Positions 8,999-19,350 of a stretch of DNA of 41,893 nucleotides are shown here, in pieces. The position numbers and the translations under genes were made by a program. Source of the DNA: Betaproteobacteria bacterium (GTDB lineage: Bacteria; Pseudomonadota; Gammaproteobacteria; Burkholderiales; SG8-41). The notes under the pieces are model-generated. The model was not told the origin of the DNA and searched no databases. It saw only the letters and a program-made list of their open reading frames with translations. The stretch is from positions 1 to 41,893 of the forward strand of contig JAQGNH010000386.1 of the NCBI GenBank assembly GCA_028291945.1, in the 5' to 3' direction. Every line of letters starts with the position of its first letter. Position 1 is the stretch's first letter.

Positions 8999-11134
8999 TC
9001 ATTCCGCGGCCTTTTGCTGTTGCAGCAACACCAACGACCGCCCCTGCAATCCGTACGCGCTTCCCGCCTGAAATGCGCCTCCGCGGGTGAGGCCGCTTTC
9101 GTACGCCGTGTCCACGACCATGAGCCAGCGCGATTCCGGCAGCAACTGAGGCAGGACGAATGGGATCTCTTCGTGGTGAGCATTGAACAGGACGAGAAAG
9201 CTTGCATCGGTGACGAGGCGGGCCTGCTCGTCTCTCTCGGTGAGACATTCTCCGCACAGATAAACACCGAGGCTGCGGTTATGCGGCTCTTGCCACTGCG
9301 CCTCGGTCATCTCGGTGCCGTCCGGCTTCAACCACACGATGTCCTTGATACCGGCCGGCTGTATGAGCCTTCCCTGGAAAAATTGCCGGCGACTGAAAAT
9401 GGGATGCTCGCGCCGGAGCCGGATCATGCGGACGAAGAACTGAAGCAAGCGTTCTTTTTCCGGCGTCATGTTCCAGTCGAACCAGGACGTCTCGTTGTCC
9501 TGGCAGTACGCGTTATTGTTGCCGCGCTGCGTGCGATCAATTTCATCGCCGCCGAGCATCATCGGCACGCCTTGCGAGAGCATCAGCGTTGCGATCAAGT
9601 TGCGTTTCTGGCGCTCGCGAAGCTGATTGATGGCCGGATCGTCCGTCTCGCCTTCGACGCCGCAGTTCCACGAGCGGTTTTCGTTGTGTCCGTCACGATT
9701 GCCTTCAAGATTCGCTTCGTTGTGCTTGACGTTGTACGTGACCAGGTCATGCAGAGTGAATCCATCGTGGCACGTCACGAAGTTGATACTCGCGTGGGGG
9801 CGGCGCCCGGTGCGTTCGTAGAGATCGCTCGATCCCGTCAGACGCTGCGCGAATTCACCGATGACTCCGCTATCGCCTTTCCAGTGCGAGCGCATCGTGT
9901 CGCGAAATTTGTCATTCCATTCGCTCCAGCCCGGAGGGAAATTGCCGACCTGATATCCGTCCGGGCCGAGGTCCCATGGCTCGGCGATCAGCTTGACCTG
10001 AGAGATCATGGGATCCTGGCGGATGATGTCGAAGAAAGCGCTGAAACGGTCCACTTCGTGCAACTCGCGTGCCAGCGTGGAGGCAAGATCGAACCGGAAA
10101 CCATCGACGTGCATCTCGGTGATCCAGTATCGCAGCGAATCCATGATGAGCTGCAGCGCGCGCGGCTCGTGGGTGCTCAGCGTGTTTCCGCAGCCGGTAT
10201 AGTCAACGTAGTAACGTGGGTTTTCAGGATTGAGCCGGTAGTAGCAGGCATTGTCGATGCCCCGATAGCACAACGTCGGTCCGAGATGATTACCTTCAGC
10301 CGTATGGTTGTACACGACGTCGAGAATCACTTCGATTCCGGCCGAGTGGAACGCCTTCACCATCGTCTTGAACTCGGAGATGTTGCCATCCGACAGATAA
10401 CGTGACTCCGGCGCGAGGTAGGCGATCGAGTTGTAACCCCAGTAGTTGCGCAAACCTTTCTCGACGAGGCGACGATCGTCGACGAATGCATGAATAGGCA
10501 ACAGCTCCACAGCTGTGACGCCGAGGCGCTTCAGGTGCTCGATCACCGGTGGCGTGGCGAGACCGGCATAGGTGCCGCGCACGCCGGGCGGCACTTCCGG
10601 ATGTCGCAGGGTGCAGCCCTTGACGTGCACTTCGTAGATGACCGTTTCGTGCCACGGGATATTCGGCGGTCGATCATCGCCCCACGTGAAAGCAGGATCG
10701 ATGACGCGGCATTTCGGCATACCGTGCGCAGAATCACGCCGGTCGAAGGAGAAGTCCTCGCGCTCGTGCCCCACGCGATACCCGTAGTGTGCGTCGCTCC
10801 AGTTGAGCTGACCCGCAATTGATTTTGCGTAGGGATCGAGGAGCAGCTTGTGCGCGTTGAAGCGATGGCCTTTCTCAGGACGATACGGGCCGTGAACCCG
10901 GTAGCCGTACAGCAGACCAGGACGTGCCTCCGGCAGGTAGCAGTGCCACACCTGGTCGGTCTGCTCGGGCATGGCGATGCGCCGGACTTCGCGCCGGCCC
11001 TTGGCGTCGAACAGACACAGCTCCACCTTGTCAGCGTGCTTGGAAAAGAGAGAGAAGTTGACGCCTTCGCCGTCCCATGTCGCGCCCTGCGGGTAAGGAC
11101 GGCCCGGCCATACTGCGGTGATGGCAGTGTTCAT
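8999..11134 (-). CDS. glgX: Glycogen debranching enzyme GlgX (isoamylase type)
   Basis: The 711-residue product is full length. It starts with a CBM48-like segment (AVWPGRPYPQGATWDGEGVN) and continues into a GH13_11 barrel: HVDGFRFDLAS (nucleophile D349), LIAEPWDLGPDGYQVGNFPP (acid/base E385) and CHDGFTLHDLVTYN (D457), followed by the GNRDGHNENRSWNCG loop typical of GlgX/TreX. It hydrolyses alpha-1,6 branches of trimmed glycogen in the cytoplasm and would supply linear chains to MalQ and TreY encoded downstream. The frame extends to a TTG at 11164, but homologues begin close to ATG 11134, so that start is chosen; neither start has a clear Shine-Dalgarno. The stop is 14 bases from the treZ start. 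Confidence 0.95.
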   Translation of the reverse strand: MNTAITAVWPGRPYPQGATWDGEGVNFSLFSKHADKVELCLFDAKGRREVRRIAMPEQTDQVWHCYLPEARPGLLYGYRVHGPYRPEKGHRFNAHKLLLDPYAKSIAGQLNWSDAHYGYRVGHEREDFSFDRRDSAHGMPKCRVIDPAFTWGDDRPPNIPWHETVIYEVHVKGCTLRHPEVPPGVRGTYAGLATPPVIEHLKRLGVTAVELLPIHAFVDDRRLVEKGLRNYWGYNSIAYLAPESRYLSDGNISEFKTMVKAFHSAGIEVILDVVYNHTAEGNHLGPTLCYRGIDNACYYRLNPENPRYYVDYTGCGNTLSTHEPRALQLIMDSLRYWITEMHVDGFRFDLASTLARELHEVDRFSAFFDIIRQDPMISQVKLIAEPWDLGPDGYQVGNFPPGWSEWNDKFRDTMRSHWKGDSGVIGEFAQRLTGSSDLYERTGRRPHASINFVTCHDGFTLHDLVTYNVKHNEANLEGNRDGHNENRSWNCGVEGETDDPAINQLRERQKRNLIATLMLSQGVPMMLGGDEIDRTQRGNNNAYCQDNETSWFDWNMTPEKERLLQFFVRMIRLRREHPIFSRRQFFQGRLIQPAGIKDIVWLKPDGTEMTEAQWQEPHNRSLGVYLCGECLTERDEQARLVTDASFLVLFNAHHEEIPFVLPQLLPESRWLMVVDTAYESGLTRGGAFQAGSAYGLQGRSLVLLQQQKAAE

Positions 11135-11284
11135 GATGTGCTTGTAAAACTGACAGACATTCAACCGCGTGTCAGAGCACGCGCAGAAATATTAAACCTC
11201 GATCCGGCATGCTCGAGGCGCTGCTGCGGAGCTGCCAACCGGCAGCCGCAACGCGCACGCTGATATGGGTTTTTAGCTGCGTCC

Positions 11285-11306
11285 GTCGTGCGTGTCGTGC
11301 GTGTCG
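11285..11306. repeat. Short 9-bp tandem repeat upstream of glgX
   Basis: GTCGTGCGT is present twice in tandem (11285-11293 and 11294-11302), followed by a partial third copy GTCG. It lies in the 204-base gap between the channel-like gene and glgX. It may be a replication-slippage product; no regulatory role can be assigned. Confidence 0.5.
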
Positions 11307-11338
11307 CGCCTGCCAAGTCTGCGGGCCCGCATGCCGCC

Positions 11339-12070
11339 TTACAGATCGTGTCGCTGGGTGCCCTGTGTTCGCCGCGGCAAATCCTCTATGCGCGATCGCG
11401 TATCGTTTTTCCCGCGGGGCCACCAGCGTTCCAGCAGCTGAGCCGCCCAGTCGCGGCCACCGAGCCCGAATGCTAGCGCGAGAGCGAGGATGACGCCGGC
11501 CAGCACGATCAGGAAAGCGTAGCGCACGATATCGCCCCCGATCTGCATATGCTCGAGCGCGATCAGCACCACGAAGGCAAGAATGGCGTATTGAGCGAGC
11601 CTACCCAGGATGTCGCCGTCCTGTATACCGACGTTGCGGCAATAAGCCATCACGGCTCCAGCAACGAAGCGCGCGAAATAGGAGCCGAAAGCGAGAATCA
11701 CCAGGGCCACCATGAGGCGCGGCACGAACAAGACCACCTGGCGCACGAGATCGGTCATATAGTTCAGGCCGAGTGCGTTGAACGCGATCACGAGTGCTGC
11801 CAGGACGATCAGCCAGTACACCAGCACGCCGAAAATATCGGTGGTATCGCTGCGTATGCCGCCTTGCTTCAGGAATTCGTCGAGACCCGCGCGCTCCGTC
11901 AGCACGTTGAAATTGATCGCGCGCAAGGCTTTCACCACGGCGAAGCGCGCCGCTTTAGCCAGCAGCCAACCCGCAATGAGTGCGACGAGAGCAATCGCGA
12001 GGCGCGGCAGGAACGCGCCCACCTGGAGCATGACCGCGTGCAGAGGTTCGATCAGCGTATCGACTTCCAT
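11339..12070 (-). CDS. Conserved-TM-helix membrane protein, MscS-like channel relative
   Basis: The 243-residue protein has at least four to five strongly hydrophobic helices (about residues 20-45, 82-105, 115-140, 160-180 and 185-205). The motif FLPRLAIALVALIAGWLLAK and its internal echo FVPRLMVALVILAFGSYFAR show the duplicated TM-helix unit of PF05552 proteins, which are related in layout to mechanosensitive channels. It lacks the beta domain and C-terminal cage of MscS, so channel activity is inference. ATG 12070 has a good GGAGG five bases upstream. It sits 48 bases after treS-mak and before glgX on the same strand, so it is embedded in the glucan/trehalose cluster. A link to osmotic stress, in which trehalose takes part, is plausible but unproven. 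The last 20 residues are basic and cytoplasmic-looking. Confidence 0.8.
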   Translation of the reverse strand: MEVDTLIEPLHAVMLQVGAFLPRLAIALVALIAGWLLAKAARFAVVKALRAINFNVLTERAGLDEFLKQGGIRSDTTDIFGVLVYWLIVLAALVIAFNALGLNYMTDLVRQVVLFVPRLMVALVILAFGSYFARFVAGAVMAYCRNVGIQDGDILGRLAQYAILAFVVLIALEHMQIGGDIVRYAFLIVLAGVILALALAFGLGGRDWAAQLLERWWPRGKNDTRSRIEDLPRRTQGTQRHDL

Positions 12071-12118
12071 GCCTGCCTCCGATTTATTTAAACGAGCGCG
12101 CGCTGGGCGCGTTCCACG

Positions 12119-15100
12119 TCATGAGTCCAGCAGCCGTGCAATGCCGCTCAGCGGCCAGCGTACCCAGTCGGGCCGGTTGTTGAGCTCGTAACGGAGCTCG
12201 TACAGCGCCTTTTCGAGCTCGAAGATCGCGAGCAGCGCACGCATGTCGCTTTCGTTCGCGTAAATGCCTGCGCGCCGTGCGGTCTCGTCGTACGCGGTGA
12301 GAAACGCGCTGCGCGCTTCCGTCTCCCAATTTGCGGCCAAGGGTGCGAGCTTCGCCTCGTCCTCAGCGGATTCGACGGTTCTGCCGAGCGCAGCACCGGC
12401 CGCGTAGCTGAAAGAGCGCACCATACCCGCGACGTCGCGCAGCGGCGTGTGCTTTTTGCGCCGCTCCTCGAGCGTGCGCGCAGGTTCGCCTTCAAAATCG
12501 GTGATGATGAAATCGTTCTTGCTGATGAGTACTTGTCCCAGGTGATAGTCGCCGTGGTGGCGCGTTTTGAGCGCCGGTCCTGCCGGCGTCGGCAAAGAGC
12601 CTATGCGCTCCAGAATCTGGGCCCGGCGCTCCAGCAGCTTGCGCGCGTCGGCCGCAATCGCGGCCGGCAGCTGCTCGAGCCTGCGACCGAGGAGATCGAA
12701 CGTGGCGACTGCATCCTCGTGAAGGCGCCGCCTCCATTCTGCATAATCTTCCTGCCGCGCAGGTTCCGGATCGAAGGCTGCATCGCCCGTTTTCTGCGCA
12801 AATGCGGCGTGAAGCTCGGCCGTGCGCACGCCCAGCGTCTGAATGAGCGCACGATAGGCGCCGTGCACGTCCGGCGGCAGCTCGGCTGCAGCGCGCTGCG
12901 TATCGAGAAACCGCGCAAGGTATTCGAGGGTATAGGTCCAGGCATCGCCCTGGTTGCTTACGTACGCCTGCAGTATGGCAAGGGTTGATACGCTGCCATC
13001 CCGATCGACGTGCTCGACTATGCCCGCGAGCGGTACACAGTTCGGAAAATGAGCAACCTCCGTGAGAAAGCGTCCGATCTCGACTTCGGGATTCACCCCT
13101 CGGCGCGAGCGCCGATACCCTTTCAGAAACACTCTCTGGCCGAGCGTGACGATCGTATTGCTGCTGGCGCCATGCGGGATGCTGACGCGCAGTGAAGCGA
13201 CGTCGGGTCCCGCAATCTCCGAGTAGGCGAGGGTAGGCAGAAAACGTAGAGCACCGCGCGCTGTAGCAATTTCTCCGCCGCGCCCGATCGCAACCGCCAT
13301 CGCTCGGCAGAACCCTTCGTCACCGAACGCATCGGCGAGCACGCCCACGCTCGCCTGCTGTCGGACTCTCGCGATCGTGACCGGCCCGAGTGCCTTCAGC
13401 CGCTCTTCCTCGGTGTCCTCCCACGCGAGTGCGAGTGGCAGGAAATAACAGGCCGGCTGCGTCCCGCCCTCGGTATTGAACATGGCGATCATCCACTGAC
13501 CTGCGGGTGTTTCCCACAGCAGATGATCGAACATGCGCACGCCTTTGATCGCTTCGCCCTTGGAGGCGTACCAGCGTTGCGACTGCAGGTATCGCGGCAG
13601 GACTTGTTCTTCGAGCTGCAGCCGGGTTTTCTCCGCCATGGCGATGCGCCAAGGCACGACCCGATCGCGAAAGAAGCTCGTCCACCCGTCGAAAAGTATG
13701 AGGATCGGGAGGTCCTCAGGCGCCATACGCTCCTCGTGCCAGCTGGGGACGGGCACATCGGTCGCCAGCCGGAACCAGTAGAAGCTGTGTGCAGGGAGCG
13801 TGAGCATGTAGGGAAGCTCGCCGATCGGGGGGAACGGCGTGCGGCCGAGAAGCTCCAGCGGAACGCGTCCTTTAAAGCGGGAGAGATTCAGCTCGGCCGG
13901 CTGTGCAGAGCGACCGAGATTCGCCACGCACAGAATCGCCTCGTCCCCGAGCTCGCGCAGATAGGCGAGAACTTTGCGGTTGCCCGGCCGCAGGAAGGTC
14001 AGCCGCCCGCGGCCAAATGCGCGGCTCGTCCGGCGCACGGCGAGCATGCGCTTCATCCAGTTGAGCAGGGAGCTGGGCTCGCGTGCCTGGGCCTCCACGT
14101 TGACCGCCTCGTAGCCGTACACCGCGTCCATGATCGGCGGCAGGTAAAGGCGTTGCGGATCGGCACGCGAAAACCCGGCATTGCGATCAGGACTCCACTG
14201 CATCGGCGTTCTGACGCCATTACGGTCACCGAGAAAGATGTTGTCGCCCATCCCGATTTCATCGCCGTAATACACGATCGGGGACCCGGGCATCGACAGG
14301 AGCAGGCTGTTCATCAGCTTGATCGTGTCCATGTCGTTTTCCATGAGCGGCGCGAGACGGCGCCGGATGCCGAGGTTGATGCGTGCGCGCGGGTCTGCGG
14401 CATACATGCGATACATGTAGTCGCGTTCCTTGCTCGTGACCATCTCGAGGGTGAGCTCGTCGTGGTTGCGAAGGAATATTGCCCACTGACAGTTGTCCGG
14501 AATGTCCGGCGTCTGCTGCATGATCTCGACCACCGGATAGCGGTCTTCCTGAGCGATCGCCATGTACATGCGCGGCATCAGCGGGAAGTGATACGCCATG
14601 TGGCATTCGTCGCCGTTGCCGAAATATTCGCGGACGTCCTCGGGCCACTGATTGGCTTCCGCGAGCAGCACGCGGTCGTTATATTGAATGTCGAGGGAGC
14701 GCCGGATCTGGCGGATGACGTCGTGCGTCTCTGGAAGGTTCTCGTTGTTCGTACCTTCGCGCTCCACGAGATAAGGAATAGCGTCAAGGCGGAAACCATC
14801 GACGCCCATGTCGAGCCAGAACCGCATGGTGCGCACGACTGCCTTGAGCACGCTCGGATTGTCGAAATTGAGATCGGGCTGGTGGCTGAAGAAGCGATGC
14901 CAGTAAAACTGTTTAGCGACTTCGTCCCACGTCCAGTTCGACGTTTCGGTGTCCGTGAAAATGATCCGCGTGCCGTTGTACTTGGTCGGGTCGTCACTCC
15001 AGACGTAAAAATCGCGCTTCGATGAGCCGCGCGGCGCGCGGCGAGCCGCCTGAAACCACGGGTGCTGGTCTGACGTGTGATTGACTACGAGCTCCGTGAT

Positions 15101-15442
15101 GACTTTCAGCCCTGCCCGGTGAGCTTCACGCAGGAAGTGCCGAAAATCGGCGCGCGTGCCGTACATCGGATGCACGTTGTGGTAATCCGCGACGTCGTAT
15201 CCATCGTCCTTGAGCGGAGACGGATAGAAGGGCAGCAACCAGATCGCATTGACGCCGAGCTCCCGAATGTAATCGAGCTTCGCCGTGAGCCCGCGGAAGT
15301 CCCCTATGCCATCGTCGTTGGAATCGAAAAACGCTTTGACGTGCAGCTGATAGACGACAGCGTCCTTGTACCAAAGGGGATCGTCGGCATGCGCGGCTTG
15401 CTCGGTGTCGGTCGCAGCGAAAGCTGCAACAGGGCGGTCCAT
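12119..15442 (-). CDS. treS: Trehalose synthase - maltokinase fusion (TreS-Mak)
   Basis: The 1107-residue product has two domains. Residues about 20-560 are a GH13_16 trehalose synthase starting at [20 protein letters not shown], with [13 protein letters not shown] (nucleophile D220), [11 protein letters not shown] (acid/base E262) and [12 protein letters not shown] (D328); it interconverts trehalose and maltose. Residues about 600-1107 are maltokinase (Pep2/Mak), recognised by the kinase loop [14 protein letters not shown] (D965) and the metal-binding DFEGEPART (D982); it phosphorylates maltose with ATP to maltose-1-phosphate. Both catalytic sets are complete. The fusion channels trehalose toward GlgE, encoded immediately upstream. 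ATG 15442 has AAGGA about 11 bases upstream, overlapping the glgE stop, so translation is probably coupled. This fusion is a known architecture. Confidence 0.96.
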   Translation of the reverse strand: MDRPVAAFAATDTEQAAHADDPLWYKDAVVYQLHVKAFFDSNDDGIGDFRGLTAKLDYIRELGVNAIWLLPFYPSPLKDDGYDVADYHNVHPMYGTRADFRHFLREAHRAGLKVITELVVNHTSDQHPWFQAARRAPRGSSKRDFYVWSDDPTKYNGTRIIFTDTETSNWTWDEVAKQFYWHRFFSHQPDLNFDNPSVLKAVVRTMRFWLDMGVDGFRLDAIPYLVEREGTNNENLPETHDVIRQIRRSLDIQYNDRVLLAEANQWPEDVREYFGNGDECHMAYHFPLMPRMYMAIAQEDRYPVVEIMQQTPDIPDNCQWAIFLRNHDELTLEMVTSKERDYMYRMYAADPRARINLGIRRRLAPLMENDMDTIKLMNSLLLSMPGSPIVYYGDEIGMGDNIFLGDRNGVRTPMQWSPDRNAGFSRADPQRLYLPPIMDAVYGYEAVNVEAQAREPSSLLNWMKRMLAVRRTSRAFGRGRLTFLRPGNRKVLAYLRELGDEAILCVANLGRSAQPAELNLSRFKGRVPLELLGRTPFPPIGELPYMLTLPAHSFYWFRLATDVPVPSWHEERMAPEDLPILILFDGWTSFFRDRVVPWRIAMAEKTRLQLEEQVLPRYLQSQRWYASKGEAIKGVRMFDHLLWETPAGQWMIAMFNTEGGTQPACYFLPLALAWEDTEEERLKALGPVTIARVRQQASVGVLADAFGDEGFCRAMAVAIGRGGEIATARGALRFLPTLAYSEIAGPDVASLRVSIPHGASSNTIVTLGQRVFLKGYRRSRRGVNPEVEIGRFLTEVAHFPNCVPLAGIVEHVDRDGSVSTLAILQAYVSNQGDAWTYTLEYLARFLDTQRAAAELPPDVHGAYRALIQTLGVRTAELHAAFAQKTGDAAFDPEPARQEDYAEWRRRLHEDAVATFDLLGRRLEQLPAAIAADARKLLERRAQILERIGSLPTPAGPALKTRHHGDYHLGQVLISKNDFIITDFEGEPARTLEERRKKHTPLRDVAGMVRSFSYAAGAALGRTVESAEDEAKLAPLAANWETEARSAFLTAYDETARRAGIYANESDMRALLAIFELEKALYELRYELNNRPDWVRWPLSGIARLLDS

Positions 15443-15455
15443 AGAAAGCTAATCC

Positions 15456-17483
15456 TTAGACGGGGGATCCAGCGGCGCGCAATGGCCGTGCCGGGCCTCG
15501 CACGACGAAGATGTGGCCCATGCCGGGCGTCAGCTCCACGTAATTGCGCCGACCCTGCCAACGATAGCGCGCGTCGGTCAGCAGATCGTGAACTTCATAA
15601 GGTACATCGGATTGCAGCCCGAGGATATCGAGATCGACATCGACCCAACCCGATTGGCCATGATACGGGTCGAGATTGACGACCATCAGCAACACGTTTG
15701 TAACGTCCGTAGTCGCCTTCAAGTAGGCGATCAGCTGGTCGTTATCAGTGCTGACGAACGCAAGCGTGCTGTCATTCTGCAGTGCCACGTTCTGGCGGCG
15801 TATCGTGTTCACGCGCGAGATCAGGTAGCGCAGACTGTCGGGCCGTTCGAGGTCCCAGGTTCGTATCTCATATTTTTCGGAATGCAGATATTCCTCGCTG
15901 CCCGGCTCGCGCGGCACGTGCTCCGAGAGCTCGAAGGCAGGCCCATAGATCCCATAGTTCGCCGCAAGCGTCGCGGCGAGCAGCAAACGCGTGACGAAAG
16001 CGGGGCGTCCGCCGCTCTGGAGATATTCCGTGAGGATATCGGGCGTGTTCGGCCAGATGTTGGGGCGGAAATACTCGCGGCCCGGGCCATGCGCAAGCTC
16101 GGTGAAATACGCCGTGAGCTCCTGTTTGGTATTCCGCCACGCGAAGTAGGTGTATGACTGCGTGAACCCGAGCTTCGCGAGTCTATGCATGATCTTCGGC
16201 CGCGTGAAAGCTTCGGCGAGGAATATGACTTCCGGGTGGGCGGCCTTGATCTCGTTGATTGCCCATTCCCAGAACCCAAAAGGTTTGGTGTGCGGATTAT
16301 CGACGCGAAACACGATGACGCCTTGCGCGATCCAGTAGTCGAAGACGCTTTTAAGCTCGTCCCAGAGCGGCGTCCAGTCATCGGATTCGAAGTTGAACGG
16401 GTAGATGTCCTGATACTTCTTCGGCGGGTTTTCTGCATACTGAACCGTGCCATCCGGACGCCACGTGAACCACGTTGGATGCTGAGTCACGTAGGGATGA
16501 TCCGGTGCGCTCTGAAAAGCGATATCGAGCGCGATCTCCATGCCGAGCTCGCGTGCGCGCGCCACCAGCCTGAGAAAATCATCGTGCGTGCCCAGCTTTG
16601 GGTGTATGGCTTTATGGCCACCTTCGGCTGATCCGATTGCCCACGGACTGCCCACGTCGGTCGCAGCCGCTTCGAGCGCGTTGTTCCTGCCTTTCCTGTT
16701 GATCTGTCCGATCGGGTGTATCGGCGGAAGATAAACGACGTCGAAGCCGAGCTCTGCGATGTACGGCAGGCGTGCTTCGCAATCGCGCAGCGTTCCGTGC
16801 CGCCCCGGTTCAGGGCTGGCTGACCGCGGGAAGAGCTCGTACCAGCTGGAGAAGCGGGCACGCTCACGATCGACCACGATCTTCAGCTCTTTCTCATAGA
16901 CCGACGCATAGCGTCGATCGGGATAGCGTTGTGCGACTTCGGCCATCTCCTCGTCAAGGGCGAGGCGCCTGATCTCGTCGGTGTCGAGCGCGGAGATCAG
17001 CTGTTTACCCCAGTCGCGCAAAAGTTGAGCGTCCCGCTGCATTGCGCGATTGGCTGCTTCTGCGATGAGCTTTGCACCGACGAGAGCGGCTGAAGCAATA
17101 TCGGCCGGGTCTACGCGGCGCTTGAAGTCGGCACGCCACGAGACGAAATGATCGACCCATGCAGTCACCGTATAACGATAGCGGCCCAGTCGCTCGAGCG
17201 GAAATTCGCCGCGCCACCGGTCGTTCGGGAGAGCGGTCATCGGTATTTCGTTCCAGTCACGATCGAGCTCATGCCGGAAACCCAGCATGCAGGCGAGCTG
17301 ATCATGGCCGTCGGCGAAAACGTCGGCTTCGACGATCATGCGATCGCCTACGACACGCTTTACTGCGAAGCGGCCGCAGTCGATCTCGGGTATCACGCGA
17401 TCGATGACCGCGCGCACGCGCCCGTCGTGGCTTCCGCGGCGGCCGACTTTGAGTGCGGCTGTTCTGGGGGCTCTAGCGTTCAT
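15456..17483 (-). CDS. glgE: Maltose-1-phosphate maltosyltransferase GlgE
   Basis: The 675-residue GH13_3 enzyme extends alpha-1,4-glucans using maltose-1-phosphate. The N-terminal beta domain (about 20-130, VIPEIDCGRFAVKRVVGD) and the inserted helical segment precede the barrel, which holds VYLPPIHPIGQINRKG, VFRVDNPHTKPFGFWEW (nucleophile D395) and VIFLAEAFTRPKIM (E424). The C-terminal part contains YGIYGPAFELSEHVP and KYEIRTWD, both typical of GlgE. Length and motifs match intact family members. ATG 17483 overlaps the glgB stop by 11 bases, and the treS-mak start follows 13 bases after the GlgE stop, so glgB-glgE-treS-mak form a tight translationally coupled unit. Confidence 0.96.
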   Translation of the reverse strand: MNARAPRTAALKVGRRGSHDGRVRAVIDRVIPEIDCGRFAVKRVVGDRMIVEADVFADGHDQLACMLGFRHELDRDWNEIPMTALPNDRWRGEFPLERLGRYRYTVTAWVDHFVSWRADFKRRVDPADIASAALVGAKLIAEAANRAMQRDAQLLRDWGKQLISALDTDEIRRLALDEEMAEVAQRYPDRRYASVYEKELKIVVDRERARFSSWYELFPRSASPEPGRHGTLRDCEARLPYIAELGFDVVYLPPIHPIGQINRKGRNNALEAAATDVGSPWAIGSAEGGHKAIHPKLGTHDDFLRLVARARELGMEIALDIAFQSAPDHPYVTQHPTWFTWRPDGTVQYAENPPKKYQDIYPFNFESDDWTPLWDELKSVFDYWIAQGVIVFRVDNPHTKPFGFWEWAINEIKAAHPEVIFLAEAFTRPKIMHRLAKLGFTQSYTYFAWRNTKQELTAYFTELAHGPGREYFRPNIWPNTPDILTEYLQSGGRPAFVTRLLLAATLAANYGIYGPAFELSEHVPREPGSEEYLHSEKYEIRTWDLERPDSLRYLISRVNTIRRQNVALQNDSTLAFVSTDNDQLIAYLKATTDVTNVLLMVVNLDPYHGQSGWVDVDLDILGLQSDVPYEVHDLLTDARYRWQGRRNYVELTPGMGHIFVVRGPARPLRAAGSPV

Positions 17484-19350
17484 GCTTGAAATAAACTACT
17501 GCGAGAGGAGGAAGGGTTATGCGTATTGCATGATAACGTCCATGCGCCGCAACCGGAGAGGATTGCACGCCACCCTGATTGCCCATGCCGCTGCCGCCGT
17601 AGAAAGGCGCATCCGAATTCAGCACTTCGCGCCAATAGCCATGACGTGGCACGCCGAGCAGGTGATTCTCCCGCGGCACCGGTGTGAAATTGCAAGCGAC
17701 TATGATAATGGTGTTCTCGTCGCGAGTCTTCCGCGCGTATGCGAGGGTGCTGAACTGAGAATCGGAGTTGTCGATCCATTCGAAACCGGCGGGGTCGAAA
17801 TCCACCTGGTGCAGCGCGGGCTCCTCACGGTAAAGCCGGTTCAAATCGGCTACCCAGTGCATCAGCCCACTGTGTTCCCGATACTGCAGCACCCACCACT
17901 CCAGGCTGCCGTCATGTTGCCATTCGCGGCGCTGTCCGAACTCTCCACCCATGAAAAGGAGCTTCTTTCCAGGGTGACTCCACATATAACCGTAGAGCAG
18001 ACGCAGATTGGCGAACTTCTGCCAGGTGTCCCCGGGCATTTTGCCGATGAGCGAGCCTTTACCGTGCACCACTTCGTCGTGTGACAGCGGCAGCACGAAG
18101 TTCTCCTGGAACGCGTAAATCAGCGAGAAGGTGAGCTCGCCATGATGGTACTTGCGATGGACCGGGTCCTCTTTGAAGTAGTGCAGGGTGTCGTGCATCC
18201 ATCCCATGTTCCATTTGAGGCCGAAACCGAGGCCGCCGATATAGGTAGGCCGTGACACCATGGGCCACGCGGTCGATTCTTCGGCGATCATCTGCACGTC
18301 GGGATGATCGCGGTACACCGCTTCGTTGAGCGCGCGCAGGAAAAATATCGCGTCGAGATTTTCTCTGCCGCCGTACTTGTTCGGGATCCATTCTCCGGCA
18401 CGCCGGGCGTAGTCCAGATACAGCATCGATGCGACCGCGTCTACGCGTATCCCGTCGATGTGATATTTCTCGAGCCAGAACAGGGCGCTCGAGATCAGGA
18501 ACGCGCGCACCTCGTTGCGGCCGTAATTGAAGATCGCACTGTTCCAGTCCGGGTGGTAGCCTTGCCTCGGATCGGCGTGCTCATACAGGTGAGTTCCGTC
18601 GAAGCGGTAGAGACCATGCTCGTCATTCGGAAAGTGCGAAGGCACCCAGTCGAGAATGACGGCGATTCCGTTCTGGTGCAGGGTATCGACGAAATTCATG
18701 AAGTCCTGCGGCGTTCCATAACGCGCAGTCGGGGCGAAATAGCCGGTCGTCTGGTATCCCCACGAACCGTAAAATGGATGCTCTGTAATGGGCATGATCT
18801 CCAGATGTGTGAAGCCCATTTTCTGCATGTGCTCGACGAGCTCGGTCGCCATCGCACCGTAGCTCAGGAATTTGCCGTCGGCGCCGCGCCTCCACGAGCC
18901 AAGATGCACTTCGTAGGTCGACATCGGTGCGGTGAGTGCGTTGTGCTCGCCGCGCGCACGCATCCAGGCCGCGTCGCCCCATTGATAGTCCAGATTCCAC
19001 ACGCGCGATGCTGTGCGCGGAGGCTCTTCCCAGTAAAAAGCGAAAGGATCACCTTTGTCGACCGCGCTCCCGTAGGGGGAGACGATGCGGTACTTGTAGG
19101 CTGTGCCCGCTTCGACTCCCGCAGCGTCGCCTTCCCATATCCCAGAGCCGTCCCGGCGCGACTCGAGCTTGTTCGCGGCGGCGTTCCAGCCGTTGAAATC
19201 GCCGATCACCGACACTTCACGCGCATTCGGCGCCCATACCCCGAAATGGGCGGTCCCCCGTTGGGTTACCCGAGAGCCAAGCTTCTCGTAAAGTCGCGCG
19301 TGGCTGCCTTCCTTGAAGAGATAAATGTCGTGATCGGTCAGTAAATTCAT
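17473..19350 (-). CDS. glgB: 1,4-alpha-glucan branching enzyme GlgB
   Basis: The 625-residue enzyme creates alpha-1,6 branches in glycogen. From ATG 19350 it reads MNLLTDHDIYLFKEGSHARL, then a CBM48 module (about 35-120, HFGVWAPNAREVSVIGDFNG), then the GH13_9 barrel: GIRVDAVASMLYLDY (nucleophile D304), MIAEESTAWP (acid/base E357) and LSHDEVVHGKGSLIGKMPGD (D425). The frame continues upstream to 19677, but those residues look like translated non-coding sequence and the family start is clear. It lacks the extra N-terminal module of longer GlgBs. Apparent first gene of the minus-strand cluster, overlapping glgE by 11 bases. No strong Shine-Dalgarno is visible at the chosen start. Confidence 0.95.
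   Translation of the reverse strand: MNLLTDHDIYLFKEGSHARLYEKLGSRVTQRGTAHFGVWAPNAREVSVIGDFNGWNAAANKLESRRDGSGIWEGDAAGVEAGTAYKYRIVSPYGSAVDKGDPFAFYWEEPPRTASRVWNLDYQWGDAAWMRARGEHNALTAPMSTYEVHLGSWRRGADGKFLSYGAMATELVEHMQKMGFTHLEIMPITEHPFYGSWGYQTTGYFAPTARYGTPQDFMNFVDTLHQNGIAVILDWVPSHFPNDEHGLYRFDGTHLYEHADPRQGYHPDWNSAIFNYGRNEVRAFLISSALFWLEKYHIDGIRVDAVASMLYLDYARRAGEWIPNKYGGRENLDAIFFLRALNEAVYRDHPDVQMIAEESTAWPMVSRPTYIGGLGFGLKWNMGWMHDTLHYFKEDPVHRKYHHGELTFSLIYAFQENFVLPLSHDEVVHGKGSLIGKMPGDTWQKFANLRLLYGYMWSHPGKKLLFMGGEFGQRREWQHDGSLEWWVLQYREHSGLMHWVADLNRLYREEPALHQVDFDPAGFEWIDNSDSQFSTLAYARKTRDENTIIIVACNFTPVPRENHLLGVPRHGYWREVLNSDAPFYGGSGMGNQGGVQSSPVAAHGRYHAIRITLPPLAVVYFKHER

Noticed and set aside
8918-10405. Long open frame (495 codons) on the plus strand, antisense to glgX and treZ
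   Set aside because: It is opposite glgX, whose catalytic motifs are unmistakable. The antisense translation has no family resemblance; such frames arise from high GC at codon third positions.
13523-15025. 500-codon plus-strand open frame antisense to treS-mak
   Set aside because: It mirrors the intact TreS coding sequence, with no recognisable domain or ribosome-binding site.
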